DNA from: Mugil cephalus
Taxonomy: Eukaryota > Chordata > Actinopteri > Mugiliformes > Mugilidae
Assembly (NCBI RefSeq): GCF_022458985.1
Contig: NC_061791.1
Span: 336,001 to 400,000, forward strand
DNA: 64,000 bases
Reading direction: 5' to 3'
The notes below the pieces were generated by a model. The model was not told the DNA's origin. It saw only the letters and a list, made by a program, of their open reading frames with translations, and did not search any database. Below, in pieces: positions 1 through 12,330 of the stretch. Position 1 is the first letter of the stretch. Every line of letters starts with the position of its first letter. A program made the position numbers and the translations under genes.

Positions 1-200
1 TGAGGGCTGAGACCTCCTGTCCCGATCAAAGCTTCACATTTCTCTGAAGATAAAAACAACAGAAACTATCAAACTATCAAACTCTGCATGAACCCTGAGC
101 TGAAGATGACACGTTTCTTCTTGCAAACATCAAACCTCCGGAGCAGCACTAAGATAAACTCTAAACTCTCTGAACATAAACTCCCTGTAGTGGAAGAAAC

Positions 201-871
201 ATGGATCAGAAACATGAAACATGAAGCTCTACAGATCAGAAACATGGAGCTCTACAGATCAGAAACATGGAACATGAAGCTCTACAGAAACATGAAGCTC
301 TACAGATCAGAAACATGAAGCTCTACAGATTAGAAACAAAAAAACATGAAGCTCTACAGATCAGAAACATGAAACATGAAGCTCTACAGATCAGAAACAT
401 GAAGCTCTACAGATTAGAAACAAAAAAACATGAAGCTCTACAGATCAGAAACATGAAGCTCTACAGAAACATGAAGCTCTACAGATTAGAAACATGAAGC
501 TCTACTTAAACAAGAAGCTCTACAGATCAGAAACATGAAGCTCTACAGATTAGAAACAAGAAACATGAAGCTCTACAGATCAGAAACACAAAGCTCTAAA
601 GAAACATGAAGCTCTACAGAAACACAAAGCTCTACAGATCAGAAACAAGAAGCTCTACAGATTAGAAACAAGAAACATGAAGCTCTACAGATCAGAAACA
701 TGAAGCTCTACAGAAACACGAAGCTCTACAGATTAGAAACAAGAAGCTCTACAGATCAGAAACATGAAGCTCTACAGAAACATGAAGCTCTACAGAAACA
801 CGAAGCTCTACAGATTAGAAACAAGAAACTCTACAGATCAGAAACATGGAGCTCTACAGATCAGAAACATG
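201..871 (+). repeat. Minisatellite of mixed 23/18-bp units
   Basis: Built from GAAGCTCTACAG joined to ATCAGAAACAT, ATTAGAAACAA or a short AAACAT linker. The short and long units alternate irregularly, giving patchy higher-order blocks. Apparent ORFs here are only the repeat read through. Confidence 0.95.
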
Positions 872-885
872 AAGCCTGAAGCATG

Positions 886-2965
886 GAGGACGGTGGGTGA
901 TGCTCCGGATAAACTCAGCTTTCATGGCAGAACAGGAGAATATTTCCTCACGTGAACCAACAGATGAACGGATCATTTATCTTTGAATAAAGTTTTAATG
1001 CTATGAGCTGAATGACGTCGGAGCCGAACGCCTCCACCTGTCCAGAGCTGAGACTGAAACACGATTCACCTGCTGCTGTTTGTTTTAACGGGCTCCGTCT
1101 GGGTTTGTTGAAGGAACCGGAGTCATTCAGGGTCTCTGTGGTCACACATGGACAAACTCCCTCAGCATTTCATCATGTTTCCACCTGAGCTCCAGCTAAC
1201 GACATAATTGGATCGGCTGCAGTGTTTGATTGGATCCTGTTAACTTATTTCCTCTGCTCCACCTTCAAACCCACCGACCGGACCGAGCCCCAAGGCTGAA
1301 AGTCCACACCGCCCAGGATTACGGGTCATTACGAGACCAGAGAACATCTTTAAACAAACGCTCTAATGAGACCAGGTTCTCCAGAGCTGGAGACGTAACA
1401 CGAAGAACAAGCCTCGAACAGAACGACACGAATAAATATTGATCAGGAGAAAGAATAAGAATGTTTAAAACCACAGGACTGGACGATGGAGAGAAGACGC
1501 GTCAACGTGGGTCCTGAGTCAAGAAGACGTCTTCACAAACAACATGGACCCAAACAGGTAGAAAATAAAACCAAAGAGACACAACATGGACATGGACAGA
1601 TTAAAAAAATGACCCAAGTGGAAAAGAAGAAATCTGATTTTAAATAATAATAATATCAATCAGGAGACAGGTATTTATACATCATGTACTGTAATAATGA
1701 ATGAATGAGGAATAAATTCTGATATTAAAGATGTAGACCTGTATTTGTCCGTGCACACATCGTCTGCACCCGGAGCTAAATATAGACCCAGTCTGTGGAT
1801 GTTCTGGTGTAAATGAAGATGAATCATTCTGCAGGTTTTCAGACCTGAAGTGACTGTGAAGTGCATGTGTGTGTTTGTTTGTGGACCGTGGCAGGTGCTG
1901 TGGATTCCCGTCAGAGGTTTCTGGTGGTTTTTGTTGGAGGGGGGGCTGTGGTTTGGGGTCTCTCGCCTCGGACCACCGTCGGTTTGCTCTGCGGCCTGGG
2001 TCTGGTCGCCCGGCGCTGCTGAAGGAGTTCTCAGTGTGCAGCCTCACGCTCATCAGACCTGACAGGTTAATGGGGGGCTGAGGCCAGCGAACCAACACCC
2101 CTCTGTTAGCGTTGGCTCAGGGTTCAGGCTGAGGAATTAAAACCAGAAAATACTCCCTGAGGTTTTCTGGTGGTTCAACTCATTGTTCTGGACTTCTTTA
2201 AACTGTATCTCCATTAATCCAGGCTGACTCCTTATCGCCTCTCGGACTCAGGGTTTCTTCTTCTATCACCGTCAGAACTCCTCTTAAATATATTCTGAGC
2301 TTCACCTGGATCCTCCTCCAACCAATCAGATGACACCTTATAACAAAATAAAATAATCGTCTCTTTCCCTCCAGGCCTTTATGAACCCTGAAGACTTGAT
2401 CTTTGTTTCTAGGAAATAAAACATTTTGTGTTCTTGGACCAAATAAAGTTTCATTTTCTCAAAGGAATCACTTCTGATTTCATCTTTCTAATCTTTTTTT
2501 GAACCAACTAATCCACCAAGATTTAACATGTTTATTCCCAGATTAAAAGACACGACTCAAAGACAATGAAAAGGATTAAAGCTTAAACCAGCTGAGTGTG
2601 AGAGCAGGTCCAGTCCGGGAACTAATGGGCAGAATAATCACTAATAAAAGCTGAAGCTGAGCTCTGCTTCTCTGAGGTATTTCTGTTGGTGCGTGAGGTC
2701 TGACCGATGGCGTCTTGTTTATGCAGGTCTTCAGACAGAGATGGTTGTGTGTCGGTGAATGGCCTCACTCAGCTCGTCTGAGCCCCGTCACTATGACTGA
2801 TGGTCACTTTACAAATGGGGCATTTCCCCCACATGGCCTCCGAGAAACAAACAGCGAGCGCCACACCTGCACTGGACGCTCACACTGAGACACTGTCCAC
2901 ATCTGGACGCTCCGCACCACTTTCATTTCCTCCACAGGACACGGAGCCTGCTCTATGTTATACAT
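886..2965. other. Gene-free stretch
   Basis: Ordinary unique-looking sequence with no recognisable exon, RNA gene or repeat. Short reading frames here show no domain, and the codon pattern looks random. Confidence 0.6.
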
Positions 2966-2967
2966 CA

Positions 2968-3028
<61 letters not shown>
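2966..3028 (+). repeat. (ATT)n microsatellite
   Basis: An almost perfect TTA run of about 60 bp, directly upstream of an AT-rich segment. Confidence 0.97.
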
Positions 3029-3029
<1 letters not shown>

Positions 3030-3158
3030 AGTATTATTTTATTGTTTATTTTATTTCCTGTACATTGTTTGTACATTTTTATTCTCATTTTATTTTATTC
3101 TTATGTTTATGTCTGTCATGTGTTTTTCTTATCTCATGACTCCTTGAACCAAATCACT

Positions 3159-3218
3159 TATATTATATTATATTATATTATATTATATTATATTATATTA
3201 TATTATATTATATTATAT
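3159..3218 (+). repeat. (TATAT)n pentanucleotide microsatellite
   Basis: About twelve TATTA/TATAT pentamers. The same pentamer array occurs at 47118-47186. Confidence 0.95.
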
Positions 3219-3276
3219 GTTATATTGTTAATGATCAAGTTGATTTATATTATCACACACATTGAATTAACATGCG

Positions 3277-3425
3277 TTTTCAATTCAGTTTTATTTCTAT
3301 AGCGTCAGTAACAAAATTAATTGTCTCAAGACGTTTTCTAGAAACCTCCAGAGCTGCAGAGAGATGAAAGTGACAGTGGCAAGAACCCTTGATCAGAATC
3401 AGAACCAGAACCAGAACCAGAGACA
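3277..3425 (+). repeat. Teleost dispersed repeat (TTTATTTCTATAGCG type)
   Basis: Reads TTCAGTTTTATTTCTATAGC, then GTCTCAAGACGTTTTCTA and GACAGTGGCAAGAACCCTT. This is the word order of a very common fish repeat that I recall but cannot name with certainty. It is followed by an AGAACC run. Confidence 0.6.
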
Positions 3426-3904
3426 GAGAAATAATTTTAAATACTGTTTTTAAAATCTGAATTTATTTCCTTGGTTGCATGTGTGATGCTTTCTCCTCTT
3501 TTATGAACATTTTGAATCTGTGCATGAAAAGTCAAACTGGAACAAACGTCCTCATTTCTTTATCTGGAGTCTCTCAGATAAGAACAGATTCTGCTGCTGC
3601 ACATATGTGTCTCTGCAGTTTCTAGATGTTTGGTTAAAAATTAGACCAAACACGATTTATTTATTTATTTTTATTTTTTGTGCAGGGAAATTTATCCTGC
3701 AAAGATTTGAATGAAAATGGCTGCGACCAGAGACACAGGTTTTTAAGAGTTTGTTAGAAGAATTTGTCATAAAAGATATTGACAGTGAAACAGTGATTAA
3801 AGCAGGTTGTTGTTGTTGTTTTCTCTGTATTGGTTGAAACAAACTCTATAATGAAATCCAGATGCTGTGATACCAGTTGAGTTACAGGCTTTAATCAACT
3901 TCCT

Positions 3905-3985
3905 CAAAATTGTGGTGAAGGTGTTCCACAAGGCTCAACATTAGATCCTCTGCTGTTTCCTTTATTTCATATAGAAAAGAGTGTA
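3905..3985 (+). mobile_element. Short LINE RT relic
   Basis: Plus-strand reading GEGVPQGSTLDPLLFPLFH matches the RT block ahead of the catalytic motif. Nothing recognisable flanks it, and it may be longer than I can see. Confidence 0.55.
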
Positions 3986-4605
3986 TTTTACTCATTTACA
4001 GCTCAACGAACTAAAAAAATAAATAAAAATTGAATATGCATGAATTAAAAAACAACAACCAGATTCTCCAGCCAAGATTTAAGAAACATGTGACTTTCAA
4101 AATTATTTCAGAAGTTATTATTTTATACGTCACAACTAAGCCTCAAAAAGACCAATAAGTCCTGAGTCCTCATGTAATAAATATGTTGAAAATTATTAGC
4201 TGAAATGACCTTGTACAGGATTAAATGGGTTCATTTCTAGTAATTAATAGTTACTGGAGTTCAGCTGCTTTCATCTGGGCACCGAGGACATTTCTTCCCC
4301 ACGACAAACTTTATGGGTAGTTGGAGAACCTGTCTCCACCATAATCAGAAGAACTGCATGTCAAGTGTTGTTTTTAATCACATTTATGAGCTCTCATGTC
4401 GAGCGGACTCGTATTGGCAGGCCGACCGTGACTCATGCTGCTGTTGTGGTGTTGTGGTAACAGGCGCAGGGCAAAGCTGTCGCCTCCATGGGTGTGTTTG
4501 GTCGCTCTCAGGAAACCGGCCATGCCCGAAGTCGTTTAAAGGAGTGTGTAAAACACTAAATGAGCTCTGGTTTAACAAACCGCTGCGTAGCTGCTGGTGG
4601 CTACT
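3986..4605. other. Gene-free stretch after an RT relic
   Basis: AT-rich to about 4250, then more GC-balanced. No gene signal is seen. Confidence 0.5.
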
Positions 4606-4607
4606 GG

Positions 4608-4639
<32 letters not shown>

Positions 4640-4660
4640 GGAGGAGGAGGAGGAGGAAGG
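4606..4660 (+). repeat. (GGA)n purine tract
   Basis: An uninterrupted A/G run made mostly of GGA, able in principle to form triplex DNA. Reading it gives poly-Gly or poly-Arg, which is not a gene. Confidence 0.95.
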
Positions 4661-6161
4661 GTGCTAAACGTTCCCGAACCCAGTCACCCCTTCATCAGAT
4701 CATGAAGGAACTAACTAGTCAACACGTTGATCTAAACTCTAGCAGCTCACGAAGGAACCAAGAGAAACACGCCGGCTCTCAGACATGAAGCTAGTTTATC
4801 TCCCAGTGGACACTCGTGGTATTGCAACATTAAAACTTCTACTGAGCATGTGCAGTGGGACAAACAACAGGGCCGGGTGGTACATGCTGGTTTATCGCGG
4901 CCTGTAAATGAGGAAAGTCCAGCAGACTTTTCTCTACCAGAGTGATGTTGAAACATTTCAGCATGAGTTAAACCGTCTGCTGCTCTGACCCAGACTGTGG
5001 AGGCAGGCAGCGCTAATGCCCTGAACACTGGTAATAATTCCAGCGTAATGTTCCCGTGCATGTCTGGACATGACTGTGTACTCAGGAGGGCTCGGGTTTA
5101 ACCAGCGTTACTGTTCTGCGGTGATGTTTCTGTCTGTCAGCTCACTTCTCTCTCCTCTTCATTAAAACCTGGGCCACTCTGCACAGCACATTTAGAAACT
5201 CCACCGCAGACCAGGCGACTGTGCGGCTGTGGTTAGGCACCTTTGAGAAGAGGATGATAAATTGCTTTTTAATTGCTTATAAATGTGTAACGGGGCCTGG
5301 CCGGCCGCCCTGCTGCTGATTGCCGAGCAGAGCCGAGGCCGGCGAGGATACTGCTCACACCGTCTGTTTGTGGTGGAATCATGGAAACTTCACATGTTGC
5401 ATTTCCACAACCTCCCCTCTTCTGCTAATTACGTTACACTCTGCCAAACATTTTACATTATTTCATAACCTGACATGACTGCACATTAAAATCATGTTTT
5501 CTGAAATAGAAACTCCACCCGAAAACACAGAAATGCCCCTAAGAAATGTCACAAGCAATAATGCTGCGGACCGTCGGACGTTTATTGGCTTAGAGAGAGA
5601 ACACGGCGTCTGATTGGCTCTCTCTAAAGGCTGCAGTTATTTAGTCTGAGATTATTGGTTCCAAATGTCACGGCTGTTTGTTCTTATTGTTGTATATTTC
5701 ATTGCCAGTGTTGCTTCTCCACTTTCTTGTTGTGTTGCTGCATCTCAGGTGAAAAACTGGAACAGACCTGAGCCGCTGTGACGCCTGTGGTGACTGATAA
5801 GTTGTGTCTAAACGAGACTCTGTGCATGAGTTTATACAGAAAGCTAAAGGTCGTGGTCCTGTGCAGCAGCAGCAGCCCTCACCCCCAGTGTTGGCCCTCT
5901 CTGGTATGTAAACAGAGCGTTAGTCAGAGCCACGGTGATCCAGAGTTTCCAGAGCTGGTTGGGGAGAGCGTTGCCACCAGGGTGTCTGAGCAGATGACTA
6001 ATAAAGGTGTCATTAAGCCTGTTGATTTTCACAGGCAGCAGCTCCTCAGCCCAGGTAGAGTTTGGCAGGTTGTTGTTTATCGTCTGGGTGGGACGGTCGC
6101 GTCCAGGAGGCCCGGCGGGTCCGACCCCGACCCAGGCGTCAGTAAGTAGAGCTTTCCACTG
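4661..6161. other. Gene-free stretch, possibly conserved non-coding
   Basis: Mixed-composition unique sequence without microsatellites. Nothing codes for a recognisable protein. It could hold enhancers, but sequence alone does not show it. Confidence 0.45.
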
Positions 6162-6231
6162 CCCGTCCGTCCATCCGTCCGTCCGTCCATCCGTCCGTCC
6201 GTCCGTCCGTCCGTCCATCCGTCCGTCCGTC
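6162..6231 (+). repeat. (GTCC)n microsatellite
   Basis: CCGT/CCAT tetramers over 70 bp. Confidence 0.95.
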
Positions 6232-7892
6232 GGTTGTCCGGTCGGTATGTGCAGCCTGGCGTGTGTCGGCCTCTCAACCTTTCAATAATTATGTTAGCTT
6301 TGGTTTTTTTGGGGGGGAAAAAGTGAGCGGTTGTTCCTGGACGTGGAGCGCAGCATCTCCCTGAAGGGTGGACCCCGCCGAGGCTCCCGTCCCCAGATGA
6401 CATGATTCAGCTCCAGTCTGTGCTGATTAACTGACCTTTCAAACAATCAGCGGGCGGGGACGTCCCGTTTCAGGACGGAGGGGGGCGAGCCGACCACAGC
6501 TGTCAACAACAACTCACTCTGAAGTGGAGAATAAATTCATTAAAAGGAGGAGTGAAGCTGGAGCGGCTCATTGTTACGAGACGAGTTTAATGAACTCCCC
6601 ACAAATAAGTCATTTGTTGTGTTTGGTGTCGCTGGACGTTTCACATTTAAGAGACAGCTCCTGCCCCCACAGACATGGACCATGGACCAGTGAATGGTTT
6701 AACCCCCGAGGCCCCCAGGCCCGGCTCAGAACCCAGCCAGGAACCAGCGCAAGTAGGGATGATACTGATACTGCTACCGTGATGCTAACGGTGCTGATGC
6801 TAATGGTAGGAACCAGACTGATCTGGGTGCTTCATCTGGTTCTAGTGAGTGTTTAATTAGCTTAGCATCCTTAGCTCTATAGCTGCATGGATGGAAGTGA
6901 AACTTCAACACGTCTGAGACCAAACGTTTGTATAAAGTTTGTCTGGACTTCACCTCTAAAGATGCAACAAGGAGGAAACACCTGGAATTAGCATTAGCAT
7001 TAGCATAGCATTTATTAAAAGACAGACCCCACAACACTGGTTTATCATTATTATTATATTAGTTCAGTTATTTCCTAGTATTAGTTTTATTTATATTATT
7101 AATTATTACTATTATTAATATTCTGTTCCATTACCGTCACAAAATGCCTTAAAAATAAAAAGGCAAAGTTTGGATGTTTTCATTCTTTGAGCACCGGCAC
7201 CGTTTCAGAAGATAAAACCTGAACCAGACTCAGACGTAGCGCCGAGACTAAACACTTAAAAAAATAAACACACAACACCCACAAAGACACAAAACACAAA
7301 TAAAGACGATTCTCTGGGATGAGTTTTTATAAAAGGTGCTGAATACAACCTACAAACTGGGAAATCTTTTCCTTGTGGTTTTTCTTTAGCTGCTATTAAC
7401 CAGAAGCTAAGTAGCTAATGAGAGTTGCTATTAGCTAGAAGCTAAGTAGCTTGTGTGCAGCCTCTCTCAGCCTCTTTGTGCCAACTTGTGTCGGGCCCCG
7501 TTGGAGAGTTTGTGTTGCCGTGGTGTGATGTCATGGGGGTGTTTTCGTAGCTGCAGGATCTAAACGTGGTGACTGGTGTTTGCACAAAGACCAACGTTCA
7601 ATATTGGCTCAGTGAGGACACTATCAGAGTAAATGATGGAAAGAATCTGGGTCATTCAGACGAGTTATCATTAATCTACTGGACCGACCTCTACCAGGAA
7701 ATAATCCACTACATTTAAACCTCCTCTGCACTTTGAATTCAGTTGTTTACTTGTTGCCCCTGAACATAAATGGACTTCAGGTTATTCAGATTCTAGTGGC
7801 TCCATCCTAATCATTCATTAAACCCCCCTACATCACCTGGATAGTCCTCCAACCAATCAGGACACTATTACTCTTCAGTTCAGTAGCATTTT
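6232..7892. other. Gene-free stretch
   Basis: Contains TAGC-rich words near 6960-7000 and 7390-7450. No exon, RNA gene or clear mobile element is seen. Confidence 0.5.
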
Positions 7893-8067
7893 AAGCCCCG
7901 CCCACCCACAGTGATCTGATTGCCCCGGCAGATCTTTGCAGGAACAGAAACAGTTCCTCAGCGTAAAGACTCCAGAACAAAAGAGTTGCACATCGTTTTC
8001 ATGCAAGCAAAAAGAAAGTGTTACAAAGATCTGCCGGGCCAATCAGATCACTGAGGGGGTGGGGCTT
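7893..8067. mobile_element. Small inverted-repeat element (MITE-like)
   Basis: The arms 7893-7938 and 8024-8067 are inverted copies. The inner 29 bp (AGTGATCTGATTG, then CCCCGGCAGATCTTTG) match with one mismatch, and the outer part is AAGCCCCGCCC against AAGCCCCACCC. The 85-bp centre has no coding potential. No clear target-site duplication is seen, so the superfamily is unknown. Confidence 0.7.
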
Positions 8068-9283
8068 GATGCAGATGTTGAATTAACAGAAGGACTGAGT
8101 GTTTTGTGTTTCTGGGTCACTCTAGTTTGGATCTTTTCTTCTCCAGCTTCAATAAACAGTTTTTTCTCATCTGATCTTGACCCAGGAACGAGTAGACTCA
8201 TTATAACGGACCATAACATTTAAACTTTTCTGATCATGAGAGAGTCAAAGAAAAGCAGGAAAACCTTCAACAAACATCGAGCTTCTCTTTGAGAATAGCT
8301 CAGATGTTTGGGAGGTGACTCATCTCTGGAGCCGGTGCAGCCTCCGAGGATTCGCGCCAGTCCTCTCATCATACCTTGGCTAACGAGGAGACCGATCTCT
8401 CAGACTGAGACCTTTACACTTTCCAAAAAGTCCTGATTATGGAAAATAAACCGAAGCCGTTCTCTCCAACCTTGTCCCTTCAGAAACAACATTTCTTTTC
8501 CTTTTATTCCAAACATGGCAGCTCGCTGTTTGTTGGGCCTTGGAGCTCGGAGGTATCCTCCCTCCAGCTCCTCCGGCTCCTCCAGGGATGGTGGGATGGG
8601 GGGTGGGGGTGGGGGCTGGATGTGAAGGCCAGGTGAGGAGGCTCCATCCAGACGCTGGGGAACGTGGTGCTAGAGATTAACACTCGTCCTCTCTCATGTT
8701 AATGTGCTGTGTAGCCACCGGTTATTACCCAGCGGATCCAGGCGGGCGAATATAATGAGAGGCATTTGTTTGAGCCTAAAAAGAAAGAGTCTATTAAAAC
8801 CAGAGCTCGTAAATACTCCCATGTCCACACCTCCCGAAAAACACAGGCCTCAGCCTGACAGCAGATAATAAGCAGTAGTGGATTTGGTTTTTTAATAACG
8901 CGACCTCCCTCGCCTCCGCTCTCTTTCCACAGAAACCTGCAGCCGAGTCCGGGCTCACGGCTTCAGGTTGTAAAAGTCAGACAGCTCTTAAAAACCTGGA
9001 GGAGGAATGTTTGATGGGTCCAAGAGCGATTAAAGAAGAAGCCCTCATCATCCCGACTGACCTCATATCTCCATAGGAAAATGTGTAAATGTGCAGCAGT
9101 AGACACAGAAAGTAATGTCATAAAGAACGTTTCCTCCACTTCTCTGCTGCAGCTTTTACTGGGTTTCCACTCTGAGAGACGCTTTCAGGAGGAGACGCTG
9201 TTCACGCCATTTATCTGACACTTTGTTCCGGATATCAATAAAAACCCGTACGAGCTGCAGGGTCTGATTCATGTCACACTCCT

Positions 9284-9284
<1 letters not shown>
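8068..9284. other. Gene-free stretch, complex unique sequence
   Basis: 8300-9100 is free of simple repeats and moderately GC-rich. No exon was recognised. It is a candidate for cross-species conservation tests. Confidence 0.45.

Positions 9285-9327
<43 letters not shown>
9285..9327 (+). repeat. (AAT)n microsatellite
   Basis: About fourteen perfect trimers. Confidence 0.97.
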
Positions 9328-9563
9328 TAATTTGTTCTGCAGACATCGTTGATGGTCGACCGCTTCACGTTCAGATGAAACACAGACTTTATTATTAAGA
9401 TGAGTGGACTTAGATGCAACAATTAAACACAATAAAGAAGACGCATTTAAAGGAAAATAAGACTTTCATCTGGTCTGAAGTTGCAAAAAGACAAAAATCT
9501 TTTTATCTCAAAAACAACTTAAAACCAAAAAAAGATTTACAATAAAAAGACCCAACATGGCTG

Positions 9564-10753
9564 CTGTTGTTGGTTCTGAGCAGGTTGTTGTTGGTTCTGA
9601 GCAGGGTGTTGTTGGTTCTAATCAGGTTGTTGTTGGTTTTGAGCAGGGTGTTATTGGTTCTGAGCAGGGTGTTGTTGGTTCTGAGCAGGGTGTTGTTGGT
9701 TCTGAGCAGGTTGTTGTTGGTTTTGAGCAGGGTGTTGTTGGTTTTGAGCAGGTTGTTGTTGGTTCTGAGCAGGGTGTTATTGGTTTTGAAGCTTGTTGTT
9801 GGTTCTGAACAGATCGTTGTTGATTCTGAGCAGGGTGTTGTTGGTTCTGAGCAGGTTGTTGTTGGTTCTGAGCAGTGTGTTATTGGTTTTGAGCAGGTCG
9901 TTGTTGGTTCTGAGCAGGGTGTTATTGGTTCTGAGCAGGTTGTTGTTGGTTCTGAGCGGAGTGTTATTGGTTTTGAGCAGGGTGTTGTTGGTTCTGAGCA
10001 GAGTGTTGTTGGTTCTGAGCAGGTTGTTGTTGGTTCTGAGCGGAGTGTTGTTGGTTCTAATCAGGTTGTTGTTGGTTTTGAGCAGGGTGTTATTGGTTTT
10101 GAAACTTGTTGTTGGTTCTGAACAGATCGTTGTTGATTCTGAGCAGGGTGTTGTTGGTTCTGAGCAGGTTGTTGTTGGTTCTGAGCAGGGTGTTGTTGGA
10201 TCTAATCAGGTTGTTGTTGATTTTGAGCAGGGTGTTGTTGGTTCTAATCAGGGTGTTGTTGGTTCTGAGCAGGGTGTTATTGGTTTTGAAACTTGTTGTT
10301 GGTTCTGAACAGATCGTTGTTGGTTCTGAGCGGAGTGTTGTTGGTTCTGAGCAGGTTGTTGTTGGTTCTGAGCAGTGTGTTATTGGTTTTGAGCAGGTCG
10401 TTGTTGGTTCTGAGCAGGGTGTTATTGGTTTTGAGCAGGGTGTTATTGGTTTTGAGCAGGTTGTTGTTGGTTCTGAGCAGGGTGTTGTTGGTTCTGAGCA
10501 GGGTGTTGTTGGTTCTGAGCAGGTCGTTGTCGGTTCTGAGCAGGTTGTTGTTGGTTCGGAGCAGGGTGTTGTTGGTTCTGAGCAGGTTGTTGTTGGTTCT
10601 GAGCAGGGTGTTGTTGGTTCTGAGCAGGGTGTTGTTGGTTCTGAGCAGGTCGTTGTCGGTTCTGAGCAGGTTGTTGTTGGTTCGGAGCAGGGTGTTGTTG
10701 GTTCTGAGCAGGTTGTTGTTGGTTCTGAGCAGGGTGTTGTTGGTTCTAAGCAG
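9564..10753 (+). repeat. 21-bp minisatellite with higher-order structure
   Basis: Roughly 57 units of GGTGTTGTTGGTTCTGAGCA plus G, with variants (GCAGGTTGTT, TTTTGAGC, TCTAATC). The period is a multiple of three, so long frames stay open (VVGSEQG/VVGSEQV heptads), but the codons, lack of domains and drifting units argue against a protein. A block at 10521 recurs 126 bp later at 10647 (six units). A marker unit beginning GTTTTGAA(A/G)CTTGTTG recurs at about 9784, 10097 and 10284. Confidence 0.95.
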
Positions 10754-11474
10754 TCTCCTCTTACAGCCGCTGAGCTGGTGTCTTGATGTTCTGGAGCTGT
10801 TCTCTTGTTTATTGCTGCTTGTTAGACTCTGAGTTTATAATAAAAGTCAAACTGGGTTGAGGAACTTGTTTACAGGAGCCGGCCGGGCCTCACAGCTCCT
10901 GACACAGTCTATATTTATCCAGACTTCACCAAACATCTGGCGCTGCTAAAGCTACAGAAGGTGCTACTGTACAGCCTCCACTTATTAGCCTTGTCTTGTC
11001 CCTGAGGTTTGGATCGGATTACTCGACCGCACAGTAAAAAGAGAGGAGTAGCCGAGCTGAGTCTGAAAATCCCCTGGCAGACGGCGGTCTGGAGGCTGGA
11101 AGACGACACAACAGCACAAAATAAACCAGACTCACACCTAAAAGACCGCAAAGACTAAAGACAACGGGACAGGGACGTTAGGACACCGACCTCCTGGACC
11201 GATTCAGACCAGAAATATGTCTCCAAACATCAACAGGTTTCAGACGAAGAGAACCAGCCAGACACATGGAACAGAAACGTGTTGTATTTGTTCCTGAAGA
11301 GGATGTTCTCAGTGCTGTATTCAATCTATATCGACTGAAAGTCCACGTGTAGGGAGGTAGAACACAACAATCTAGAGGACAAATGTCAATTTCACCAGTT
11401 TATTGAGCTACATTAAACCACATGCTAACATTTCGTCATCGGAGCATGAACAGAAACGTGCTGTATTTATATAT
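10754..11474. other. Gene-free stretch
   Basis: Unique-looking. The word ACAGAAACGTGTTGTATTT (11271) recurs with one change at 11449, a small local duplication next to the palindromic element. Confidence 0.5.
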
Positions 11475-11626
11475 CGTTAGCCTAATAGCATAATTAGCCT
11501 GTATCATATTTGAACAATTTTGGAAAACAAGAAAAAACACAATTTTTAGCAGCACTTGGGTATTTTGTTGATACTGTTACAGTCGGTCAAACAAATGACT
11601 TTAGCATTTATGCTATTAGGCTAACG
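11475..11626 (+). mobile_element. Palindromic MITE-like element, copy 1
   Basis: Perfect 19-bp terminal inverted repeats, CGTTAGCCTAATAGCATAA at 11475-11493 and its complement at 11608-11626. The interior includes GGAAAACAAGAAAAAACAC and TTTTTAGCAGCAC. It is non-coding. An inverted second copy lies 165 bp downstream. Confidence 0.75.
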
Positions 11627-11790
11627 ATTCATTCTTAATTACCACAAAAAACCTGGCAAAGGGACTTGGGATGGAAATTTGCCTCTCCACTAACCTGGGA
11701 GCATTTACATTATCAAAATGTTGGTTAATGTGTGTTATCCCTCACAAATAATGAAACTGAAATTGAAAATTAGAGTAAAATGTTACATGT

Positions 11791-11946
11791 CGTTACCCTA
11801 ATAGCATAATTTCCCAAGTCATTTTTTTGATTTATTGTTACAATATCAATAACAATACCAATGGGGTGCTAAAAATAGTTTCTTTTTTTTCTTTCTTGTT
11901 TTCCAAAAACATTCAAATATGACTTAGGTGATGATGCTATGCTAGT
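11791..11946 (-). mobile_element. Palindromic MITE-like element, copy 2 (inverted)
   Basis: Opens with CGTTACCCTAATAGCATAA (one mismatch to the copy 1 end). Its reverse complement aligns through the whole copy 1 interior, including TCATATTTGAA, TTTGGAAAACAAGAAA and TTTTTAGCA. The far end (GATGCTATGCTAG) is worn. Confidence 0.7.
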
Positions 11947-12185
11947 GTCCAGTGTGTGAGTCTGTGAGCTCCTTGTAACTAAATGTTTGTGGTAACAGCT
12001 GATCAGGCTCTAATCTGATCCCATTTCTCAGAACAGAACCACTTCAGTTCTGAGATGTTTCCTCACATGAACTGATGCTTCCACACAAAATCTCACACTT
12101 ATCTCAGTTTAGTTCTTAAAACTAGCTCCTGCTAACAACGTTAGCTCCATAGTCTCCACTAACTTCATCGAGTCAAACAGCTGCT

Positions 12186-12330
12186 GAAGCTAAAGTCTCC
12201 AAAAATTAACTTTTCACCTCAGAAGAGACGTCTGAACGTTGTCACCACCCAACCGATCCAATATGGCCGCCTCCAGGACATGATGCTGTTACCTCCATGC
12301 TTCACCATGGAAGATGAGCTGAGCTGATTC
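12186..12330 (-). mobile_element. Dispersed repeat, possible Tc1-like fragment, copy 1
   Basis: Shares with 45276-45392 a block of near identity (CTCCAGGACATGATGCTGTT, then ACCTCCATGCTTCACCATGG). On the minus strand this reads MVKHGGNSIMSWR, reminiscent of the VKHGGGSIMxWG region of Tc1 transposases. The protein match is only about ten residues, so the class is tentative. Confidence 0.45.

Noticed and set aside
2800..3147. Poly-Leu or poly-Ile open frames
   Set aside because: They are the ATT microsatellite read in different frames.
9557..10786. Long open frames with VVGSEQG heptads
   Set aside because: They arise because the 21-bp repeat unit is a multiple of three. Several overlapping frames are open at once, and no domain, splice or start context supports a protein.
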